64,000 nt of DNA from Bugula neritina (taxonomy: Eukaryota; Bryozoa; Gymnolaemata; Cheilostomatida; Bugulidae), in NCBI GenBank assembly GCA_964035545.1, contig OZ037768.1, positions 12,896,175 to 12,960,174 of the forward strand. The letters run 5' to 3'. The translations under genes were made by a program, and so were the position numbers. This document shows positions 14,901 through 26,900 of the stretch, one piece after another. Under the pieces are notes generated by a model. The model saw nothing but the letters and a program-made list of their open reading frames with translations. It ran no database searches and was not told the origin of the DNA. Positions within the stretch are counted from its first letter, which is position 1; the number at the start of each line of letters is the position of its first letter.

Positions 14901-17900
14901 AATATTAATATGTCATTTGGTATGCTTTAAAAAAGATTTTTTTTCTAAATGTATTTTGAATTGCAATATACGTATGTTGCCAGTTCATTCATAGATATAA
15001 TACTATATGCTTAAATAATAAATTTCTAAAGACTTGCTTTGGTAAAACAGTAATAAGTAAATGATAAACCTTTTATGTTCATTATTGAAAAAAATTATGT
15101 ATGTTTCAGCATATCAAGTTTACCAGAATGCAGACTATGTAATTAATACAAAGTAATAATTTATTTAAATTTTGATTATATAATGACATTTTGCACTTAT
15201 GTAATGCCATAAAATTGTGATAAGTCATGTATGTTGATTAGTTTTTAATTAATTAACAGATAAAGTAGATATAGACCTCACATATAATATGTAATAGTAT
15301 TTTTAATATAATATTATTACGTAAATTGCTATTTAAATAAATTAATTCATCTAGTGCTTATAGCGCTTGTTTTAGTTCAAGTAGTTTGAATTTTCATTTG
15401 CCTCTCTTAGTCATAGTATTCATCGGGGATACTCGGGGAGCCTCAGCCTTGACGTTTGCCATGGGTGAAAGGGGACTTCTTCAAAATGGAGAGTATTTCA
15501 TAATAAATGTTGACACTAGTGACCCTTATGATGTTGACAAACCTGACAAGAAAACTAAACGTAAGATTTTATACCTAAAAATAACCAATTATAAAATATA
15601 GTGTTTGAGTAACTGAAATTAAAACAGTTATATGTTTTCTAATTTTATCACAAAATATTGCGACGAATCTGTAACAGCTTTGAAAAAATTTCATGTTCAT
15701 TACAAACTTTTAACTCAATTAAATTGATATGATTAGCTTTACTCAAACACTTAACAAATGTTATACTGAAGAAATACTTATATACCAATTGCAACTTAAT
15801 AGATAAGAAAAGCTATAACAAATATTGAGTAACAAAGCAAGACTTTGGGTTTATATAGGTTAATTAAAAAGCATAATCCTGAACAAGAAACTTGTTTTAA
15901 TTACGCATTCAATTTAGCAGATATTATTGTTACCAATAAATAACCATATCAGTCTATAATTACTTGGTAACATTTAGAAACATTTAATAATGTTCTCTTG
16001 GCATTATAAAACATAAATCTCAGGCAGTCAGAAGTTATTAAGTAAGTTGACATTTTTGGCAATACCTTGTGATGCAGTGTGATGGTGGTGTTAGTTTCCA
16101 TAAATTGAATGTGCCATTTTCAAGATTGCACTGAGATAATATTGTATTAATTCAGTCGTCCTTTTATCATTTTTTCATATGTATTACATTTAAATTTCCT
16201 TTGAGCATTGATTTGAAAAGCAATCTTGCTTTCAACTACACATTATACATGCATACATATATATAATATTATATATAATATATAAAATTATATGTGTAAA
16301 TATATATATATATATTTATATATTTTATATATCATATATATATATATTTCTTCTTTTAATTTAAGGATTCAAACCTCACATACAATAGTGAATTTTTTAA
16401 AAAAAATGCTTTTGTATAAAATATATTATTATCTATAAACTATATTTTAGTGTATACAGGTATACTATAATGTATATAGCCCATCATTACTAAGCGGGTT
16501 ATTGTTATAAATATTTTATTAGTTCTTAAAGAATTATTTTTTTCATGCATGTCTTACTTCTTCAGTATGTTGGGATCGAACTGGACAAACCAAATGTGGT
16601 GAGTTTGCACAAGCTGCAAAAGCAACCTTCCTCAACACCAATACACCTCGGTTTTCCTGCTTTTTATGACCTTTTTTACAATTACACTGTATATTCCCTA
16701 CCATGCGCTATTATTCAATTTTTCCTACCTTTTTCTTTTGTGTCTTGTGTGTGTTTGTCGAGTGTCCCGAGTGTAGCTTTAGATTAGCCAATCAGAAGAC
16801 AGATATACTTTCTGACTATCGACCTGCTTGTTAACAATAGCCTCCCGTTATCTCTACCTCTCCTTCTCCTTATTTTACAGTTATTCCCAGTAGTATATAT
16901 ATTCTGCATGTTTTTCTTTCTTGCTATAGTCAAACCCAGCGCTCAAGGTGTAAGGGCTGTAAAGTGGCTGTTGGTCTTGCAACATATTGCTTCACATCAC
17001 TATTTTAGACGGCTACCTGTATAAACATACTTCCTGTATAACCTGCACACATCTTCCACATATGTCAGCCTTTGTTGCCATCAATAAAGATTTTGGCTAC
17101 AGAAACCATGTAAAAATGTATTGCCTTTAACAATTGGATCCATTCACCACAAATCCCTTACGGTTATCAATGATTCAACCTCTTGTCATAAATAACTAAC
17201 CTTGAGATTTGATTTTTGATTAATACAAGTTTCATGTCCTGACAATTGCAATAATGTGTTGTAGTGTTTTGCCCACTGGCCGGATGTACGAGTACTTATT
17301 GTATACAAGTATACAATTTGCAAAACTTGTTAGATAATTCCGGTTTTTTAGTTAGAAAAGACTAACACAGAATTTAACCTAACAGTACATAATATATATG
17401 TGCTGTTGTAATATTCCACTTCCAAAAGTCTGATTGCCTATATATGTCTATATTATTTAGCACAACTATAACATTATTGGCAATATCAAATGATAAAAAC
17501 CTTTTTTATCAGCTTTTATTCCCTTGTCAGTAGTGTAACTATTACTTTCAAAGTTTAGCATTTTTATGGTTTACATTTCAGTTTCAGATATTTTAATATG
17601 AATGGTTTCTGGTTTTAGATGCTGAACAGAAAATATTTACAATGTTTCGTATGATTTTTGCTTGTTAACTTTAAAAGTAACTGAATTAAACATTATTGCA
17701 ATAAATTATGATTCAAGGCCAGTGTTGCAGAGCAAAATTAGTGTAGCGTGTCAGTTTCAAATTTATTATGTAACTGCCCTAAATCTATGACATAAAATTG
17801 ACAATTAGAATGACTTAAATAAATTTCTCAAAATGACTACAGTTAATACCTTTTAACTATGATTGAAATCATAAAATTATAGTTTTTGCAAACAGAAGTA

Positions 17901-20900
17901 TGATTTGCAAAATTTTGCTTTTTATTGGATTCTATACTGCTTCAATTGCAATTAGCTCCTAAGCAAGTATCCAAAACACTTATAGCAAAGAAGTGACCCA
18001 CCCACTGAGCAAAGTGCTCAAATGTGACATTGGGACCTTATATTCTACATCTGCACACATTTGCCGCATATGCAGAATTACTCAAGTTCATTGAAGTTTA
18101 TACAAGAATAAACAGATTTATTTTTTTATCTATTGTAGAAGTATTTGAGCAAAACGATCAAATGTCTCTGTATTTCCGAAACATGGCAGCAATCATGCGA
18201 TCTCACCCAATTGATCCAAACTTTAAAGATTTCAATGTGAAAGTTCAGAAAAAATGCCAGGAGCCTCCATTTAACTATGGCCGACGCCATGAAGACAGAG
18301 TTGTGAGTGAACTTTTGATCATATTAGTCTGTTTTGTTGACCGCATGACATTGAAAACACATGGGTGGCCTTCTTTGTCGCTGATTCACAAAAATTTGAT
18401 AACCTATTAATCTAGATTCTGGTTTTGGAGGGAAAACATAAAATTATTTTTACCAAATTATTCATTTGGCTGTTTTTGAGGCTTACCTTAAGATCGATGA
18501 TTTTTGAATGTTAATTTTACATAACACCAGCGCTTAAAGTAATTATTTTCCAATCTAACTTGGCAATGCAATTTATTATTATATCTATCGCTCTCACTAC
18601 TTGAATCAACTTTTATGTGAATTACTCTAAGATTACTTTTGTTGATGGTTATATAACAAGGCAAATTTAAATAATTATTGCATTTTATTCTATTTTGTTC
18701 CGGTAAACTAGATGTATATGCTCTATTATTGTAGTGTGTATATGCATATATGTATGTGTTGAAATCCCATTAATCTAAATGAAAGCCTAATTTTCACATT
18801 TTTTATATTTGTTTCTATTGCTTAAACTAATGTTCTAATAATGACTTCTAACCTCCTTTATGTTCATCATGCACACCCAAGTGTTATTTTCCCTCTCTAC
18901 TTACTCAGTGTGTCAAACATTTTTATAACCTTTAAATATAGAAAGGTCAACTGATTATTTTCAACAATGCTAGAAATACTTTGTTACAATAAATAAACTC
19001 ACGTAGGCTTATTGTCGCCAACCCTGTGAGAACTGCTGATATGAAGGTGTGGGTTATTAAGACTTATTTCTATTGTACGTAAAAAACAATCATGACAGAA
19101 TATCCTTTCTATAGTATCACCAATAGCTTTTACTGGGATTCGAACCATGATCTTGCATAATAAGTCAGTGCTCCAACCACTGGACCACAGATGCTTCCTG
19201 AAAACCTTTTGTTACCATAGCTTTCTATAAAAAAGTTATCAATTAATGATTAATTTTAGCTGGATGTAAAACTAGATATGGCTGCCAGCATATATGATGC
19301 AACATATGTACTAGCTCGGGCTTTGGATAATGTTATTAAAAACAATGGCAGCATTTATGATGGTGTGCAAGTTTACAACAGCATGAAAAGCAGACAATAT
19401 AGAAGTAAGTTTACCAAATTGTCTTTTGTTGAATTCAACTGAGTTAATCAATTCCTAGAAATGATGTGCAACTGTAAATTTATTATATATAGCATGACGC
19501 TGTCATGCTTTTTAAAGAGTGGGGTTGCGAATATAAATGTTTGATACATTTGTGCTTGTATGTTTTTGCCGATAAAAGCAACTCGTAATTTTGCTTCAAA
19601 AATCACTTAAAAGCAGTTGAAATGGATTAAATTAAAATGCAGCATATTACTCATTATAGTTTGTGTTAAAGTTTAAGCTATTAAACAAAATCATCTTGAA
19701 GTCATTTAAAATTTGAAAACTTGGCATTTAGGTAAAATGGGTTACGACCTATATATAACTGATGATGGAGACTCGTTGGGTAGCTATACACTTTACCAAA
19801 GCAGAGAATCAGCTTCAAACAGCAGCAAACTAAACGTGGGCATATACCCTGTGGCCCTCTTCAACACCACCCAGACTAACACTGCCAGACTCCCAGTAAG
19901 ATAACATATTATTATTAATTATTAGCAGCTAGCAACAAGATTAAAATCAATTTTTTTCAACACAACAATAGGAAATTAGTACAGGCTTATGTAATTGAAT
20001 ATGTGATTAAAGCGAAGTTTGCAGTACCTTCTCTTATGCATCACAATGATTGGAAGCATTCTTTATCAAGATTACTTCAGATTAACATTGTTTTACATTA
20101 TAGTATAACATTCTTTTCCAGTCTATGGAGTTCCTCACGCCAGCTGGAGGGTTGCTGTTTATAAATGGTAAGCCACCAAAGTATGAGCCAGAGTGTGGAT
20201 TCCACGGCGAGCTTTGCCCTCAACAACCATCAACTCTCAACACAAGTAATTATTACCACACAAATAAGCTTCCATTGTCCAATGACCTTGATTTATTTGT
20301 TATGAAAAAAATGCTTGTGCTTATAGAGCATGACTGGCAGCTGACTGCATTTAGCTGTGATTTTCAAAGATTTAAAGATTTATTTATTATTGGTTTAATA
20401 GATTTCACTAAATATAATATTATATTAGATTTTATGTTGAATACTTTGTAATGTTTTAGAAACAATAGTGGCCTTAGCGATATCCATGTCGATTCTTGGT
20501 GTAGCCATCATCATATCATTGCCCATCTACTTTTTCCACAAAAGAAGATGCAGGTCTGAAGAATACTTTAGTTTATTACTAATCAATCATAAAGACATTA
20601 TTGATGACCCTAAAGGCAAGCCACCACTCTTCATGAATAAGGTAAATGCATAATGCTTCAAGGTAAATACTATTGTCCCAAGGTGAATGTATATTGCCTT
20701 ATACCCATCTCCTATGCTACTCGGTGTTTTAACTGAAGTAAAAGTAATCATGCAGCTTTTAGCTGGTCAAATAATTTATTTGGTAGATGGTTAGACAGTA
20801 TTTAAGCATATTTAAAAGTTGGAATTAAATTGAGGAAGCAATTATTTACTGTCTATGTAAACATGACATCGAGCTAAAGTCTGTTTCTCAAGACTAAGTA

Positions 20901-23900
20901 TTCTACTGCTCCTGTAAAGAAGTTTTTTTATTGAGTGGCCTTGAGATATGGTTGCTCAGTGGCAGGCCTACAAGTACAGCAGTAAAAGTTATCAACACAT
21001 TGCTGTGAACATGCTGAGCCAATCAAAACACTCCTAAAAATGGTACCACAAAAGCTCTGTTTAGAAAGAAACTGTTTATTTTACAAATGTAACTATTTTT
21101 ACACTGCACTCTTGTTAAACTAATGCAAAACATTACTATTTAATGAGAAAACTGTGCATATAAACATTAAGGGTTTTTGTAATAACCACCTGGTGCCATC
21201 TCTCTAAAGTTGGTAGAACATACTGAGTATGAATTACAGTACCAGTCTGTCCTATTGTAAAAGGGGGTGTAATGATCATATATTAGTTAGAAACAACTTG
21301 AACTGCAACATAGCATTCTTACTCAAGTTTTTTATGTGAATAATAATGCCTTTAATCCCTTATGTAACTCCAGGTTTTGATTTCATAATTGAAAAACTTA
21401 ATAATTTGCAAGGCATGTTTGGAAGGCAAATAAATTAAAATGCAAAATTATTTGATGTCATAATGTTCAACCATTGAGAGTTGTGTTGGAATGTTTTTCT
21501 AGGTGTCGCACTCGGCGATGAACCCACAGTGGTCATGGAGTTCACTAGCCTCTGTGGCACATGAGTCTATTAGAGGTCACACAAAGATCTCTTCATATAA
21601 AGGACAGCCTGTAGCTGTAAAAAGAATCAACAAAAAGTCAGTGGACATGAACCAGGAGATCAGGAAAGAGCTGAGACTGGTATGTTGAATTGAGACTTGA
21701 AATTTTAGTTCAAAACAAAATATTGTATAAATATATGTAAGTTATTGCAAGTTAATTGACCACAGACCATAAATTTTTTTTATTACCAACATTATACAAT
21801 TATCACAGATATATCCCAAACTGCAGTGCTGCAAGCTACAAATTTAGTAACTCAACTAGTGAAAATGTTTCATGCCCATAATTCTGACTCCACTGTTGGA
21901 GTTTATATATATATATTTATGAACTTCAAGTTTATTTTGGCAGCTGTTTTTAGACCTGGCAGCGTTTTAGATTATTAAGCAAAATGGAAAGTGTGCTGTT
22001 TTCATTTTCATTTACCAAAAATAGCCAAGTGTTAGTCAAGTTTGAATATTGTGCAGTTGTACCATATCCTGTCTAGGCAAAACGCTGCCAAATAAAAAGG
22101 TGCCAAAGTCAATATGTGGAATCACACCATTTCTAATTGTGAATTGTACTAGAGATGTTTCTAGCTTGAAAATAAAGCGAGAATAGGGCTACATTTCATT
22201 ATTCAGCAGGTCTACTGCTGCAGTTTTTATATCAGATTAATAAAACCTAAATAAATCCAAAACTCCTATTTCATAGCTATTCTTTTAGGCAGTGATAGTC
22301 CATCTTCAAAACAAATAAAATATGCTTAGCTAAATTAGTACTTCTAAGGTAGTGATTCTGTTTCAACTCATGTGCTCACATATTGCAGTTGAAAAATGTT
22401 CGACATCCAAACCTTGTGGGCTTTATTGGAGCTTGCATAGAGCCGGGCCACATCTACACTCTCTCCGAATACTGCAACAAAGGAAATCTGCAGGTATACA
22501 TCCTGGTTACTCTGGTGATTCATTCACTTTCATAAAATCACCATGAAAGGCAACTTATCCAATGATTTAAATACATTCTATGAAATCATTTCCCCAAGTA
22601 CGAGTATTATATAGTGTAGATAGTTTTACTTTATACATTCCCTAAAGCATTCTAATGAGCTAATGCTATGAAAACCTGTTGCTATGTTACAGGACATTTT
22701 AGAAAACACAGAGGTGCAGCTGGATACCATATTCATAGCATCTTTGATCTTTGATATAATTCAGGTATAACATCAAATTTTCTTTGTTTTTATTGTTTTT
22801 TTGTGTCTTAATTTTCAATTTTTTGCTTTCAAAAATAGTTGAATGAGATATTCATACCTTGACCTGTATAAGTATTCACTAGATGTTATTAAAATTTTAG
22901 CTCGGTTAGGATTGCATAAAATTACAATATTAATTTATGCTTATTATTCAATGTTAGAAGGATAGATTATTATTTACGGCATTACTATAAATACATAAAT
23001 GCAGCCGGAGTGTCATTATGCTATTTTATAATGCAGGGAATGACCTTTCTACACGAATCAGATATTCATTTTCATGGGTCACTCCGGTCAACAAATTGTG
23101 TAATCGATAGCCGATGGGCAGTTAAACTTACCGGTTACGGACTTCATCACTTCCGAGAAGGAGAGGTAAAGCCAGATCCAAGTGTCGACTATGTAGCACT
23201 CACATGTAAGTAATAAGTTAAAATCTGTATAAACTTTCAATAGCACTAATTTATTACTTTTAGCACTTGATGCAAACTATTTTAACTAATTTGAAATAGG
23301 TAATGTAAGACTACTGTAGTCAGTATATTAAAAGCAACATGTTCAACAATTATTATAAGTGTCGATTTATGTTTCAGCCAAAATTATTTCTCAAACTTTG
23401 TAGATAAAAAACTTTTAGTAAAATAAAAAGTAAAAACTCACAAAATAACAGATTGAGCTAGTTTCATTTCAAGCTCCTAACACATGTGGTCTTGGGGGAA
23501 AAAATTGCAACGTTTAAGTATATAAATTTTAGATCAATTGTGGGATTCTCCAGAATTTTTGAGACAAGAAAAGATGAAGAATTATGTGCAGTTTATGCAA
23601 AGAGCTGATGTCTACTCATTCGCTATCGTCATGTTTGAAATCTGTGGAAGACTTGGTCCATTCGGAACTTTCCACAATGAGTTAGACAACGAAGGTAGGC
23701 TTTAATCAAATAATTTAGAAATAGCTTCACATTAGTCAACTCTATCTATGCATTTCAGGCAGTTTATTTAACTTTTTTATGCTATTTGATAGAAATACTG
23801 GAACGAGTGAAAAGAGGAGGAGATTTACCTTTTCGACCAAGAATTGGTGATTTGGCTGAGCGATATGATACTTATGTAACTGATTTACTAAAGGATTGTT

Positions 23901-26900
23901 GGAGTGAAAACCCAATTGAGAGGCCTTCTTTTAAGGCAATACAAGTGAGACTGAAACCATTGCAGAAAGGAATGTAAGTTAAACTAATGTTTATAAACTA
24001 TAGTGGTACAATATGACCATGTAATGTATATATTATGCTTGTGCAGAAAAATTGAAGGTACCAAATATCTTTTGATCTAAGTTGAATTGTATACATGCAC
24101 TATATCAAGGAAAATTTAATTTCTTTTACAGTACCTTATACCTACAAAACCCAACTAGGTACGGACTGTTGTACTGGCTGTGTAAATTGTTGAAACAAAT
24201 ATTTTTAAAAGCTTGAATTGTCGAATTTCTGTATTGACTTTCTGTACACAAATAAGCCGGATCAAGGTTTTTGTTAGAGAAAACTTGCTAATCATGCTTT
24301 TTTATTATACAATGTGGATATTTTAATGGCTAGTGTAATGTTATTGGCCGATTTTAAATTATTTAGAAAAGTGTCATATTCTAGTACCAGCTACATGTAA
24401 TTATTATGCAAATTATTTTTCGTGGAAACAAGAACCCTTTTATATTTCCAATAGCCTGTTTAGACCTGTATATTTTACTGAATTTAGTTGTCAGCAATAT
24501 ATTATAGTTCAGTGTAGGCAAATAGAAATTAGTATTGTTAGAAAATAAAACATTAAATAAATTTAGGTAGAAGCATATTTGTATTTAAACAAAACAATTA
24601 GTTGATGATTGTATATTACCTATATTATACTATACGGAAAATTGTGTTTTAACAGGAAAAGACAACTCTTAGATAATGTCATATCGAATATGGAGAAATA
24701 TGCCAAGAATCTTGAAGACATAGTTTCTGATAGAACTCAAAAGCTAGCTGAAGAAAAAGCCAAAACCGACGAGCTCCTTCACAAAATGCTGCCCAAGTAT
24801 ATAGAATCATATAGACTATATTTTGTATAAAAGTTTTAAAAGTAAAACAAACTTATTGCAATGTATGGCAATGAACCTTTATATTATAGAGCTTCAATAT
24901 TTTAACTGCTTTTGTGGTTAGTGTAGAGTTTATATGTTACAGAAAAGATATTTTTTAATTCAAATTTATTAAATACATGCATTTGCAAAAGTTGCATGCC
25001 TTATTAGACAAAATGAATAAGTATAGCTTTGAAATGCACTAAATTTTATTATAAAAAACAACTTTTACTAGGAAAAACTCTGCTGCTGGTGATATAACCT
25101 TAAGCTAAACGCATGCAATAACATTTTGCTTTTTTCCTCAAATTAAATATTTACCAATATTGGTATAGCTTGTGATGACAACATGATATAGATAATATTG
25201 ACTTAACCACACCCCACATATATACTGATATGTTCAACTCAAAGATTGAAGATGCATTTTTTAGGAAAATATGTTATGCACTGCAGTACTTCAAATAAAA
25301 TCTTTTACTTTATGACTAACATATACCACTATAACATATATTCTTATATTATTACGTAATACAATAGTGCTTCAATTTTAGACAAGTTGCTGATCAACTG
25401 AAAAGAGGCGATCTGGTAGAAGCAGAGGGGTTTGAGAGTGTGACTGTGTACTTCAGTGACATTGTTGGCTTCACCTCCATCTCTAGTGACAGCACACCTA
25501 TACAAGTAATTATAGTTTTACCTTTACATATTATTGCATCTATGGTATGGGGGGGACAACTTCAATTACAGTTTGGGTTTTGAAAGCTGACTAATAATTT
25601 TATTAAATCGATGTCTACTTCAATATTTGAGATGGGATCTTTATTTCAAGGATAAGTTATATTAACTATCTGTAATATTCCTTTTTTCTCCAAATACACT
25701 GTCATGATAGGTATTGAGTAACATAATATTACTATAATATAAACAAATTATCTGCAGTTAGCAAAGAGTAGAATTTATCATCTTCTATAGAACATTTGAT
25801 TTTTTTTATTTTAATTTTAGATTGTACGTTTGTTGAATAAGCTCTACTCCATGTTTGACAAAATAATCGGGGAATATGATGTTTATAAAGTCGAGACTAT
25901 AGGTGAGTTAAGGAAGACAACTCTCAAAGCTCGTTAACAGTTTATTGAGCTTCGCTGGTTACCTTGAGATATAAAAAGCACTTCCTGTTTAAGTACAGTG
26001 AAACAGAGCAACAATTTCAGTTTCTCCCTTGTGTTTGATTGTGCATTCATAGAACCAGGAAGTTTGTACATTTAGCTAGTTTGAAGAAATTTCAAGTGAA
26101 CATATAAAAACACATCATGAACTTTACTAAAAGAGGATTTGCATATGATTATAATAATATATTTCTCTTTCTGTTTGTGCTTATTTGTTAAGAGCTATTT
26201 TTTCTGTCTGCAATAAATTATTGCACTGTAACAGCTGCAGGTACTATATTAACATTATTTATTATTTCTGCTTTTGCTTCAAACTCAAATACTTCCAATC
26301 TTTAGGAGATGCATACATGGTTGCATCTGGCTTGCCCAGAGGAAATGGAGACAACCACGCTGGTGAAATTGCATCCATGTCACTGAATCTTCTTGATGCT
26401 ATCAGGACATTTAAAATTCCACACAAGCCTACTGAGATTATTAAACTGAGAATAGGTATTCACACTGGTAAGAAGAATAGCTCATTACTTCATATCTCTT
26501 TTTTAATAAACATACAATGTTTAGAAAAATCTTTAGCTAAATACAAATAGTTAAAAATATTATATCTCATAAAGTTGAAAGTTTACCTTAAACTTTACAA
26601 AATTAATATTTTCAAGCTTTGCAATATTATAATCCATGAGAAAAGTTTTCAGACTATGCATCTTTATTCATTACTAATGACAGTCTAAAATACCATAGTA
26701 TTATAAAATGAGAACAAAAGTAGCAGATTTGTACATAATATTTTAGGCCCATGTGTAGCTGGTGTAGTTGGATCTAAAATGCCACGCTATTGCTTGTTTG
26801 GAGATACTGTTAACACTGCTAGCAGAATGGAATCTAACGGCCTACCTCTTCGAATTCACACTTCTAAATCTACGAAAGCCGTACTTGATAAGCTTGGAGG

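Noticed and set aside
16545-16787. An 80-codon frame in a guanylate cyclase intron, following a CAG acceptor-like site
   Set aside because: The exons at 15560 and 18139 join in phase without it, it has no receptor similarity, and it overlaps an LTR-like block.
19126-19199. Possible functional tRNA gene
   Set aside because: A and B boxes are present, but the ends do not form an acceptor stem.
26185-26305. N-terminal extension of the open frame before the DAYMV exon
   Set aside because: It is intron: the acceptor TTTAG at 26305 matches the phase-1 end of the previous exon and restores the VETIGDAYMV motif.
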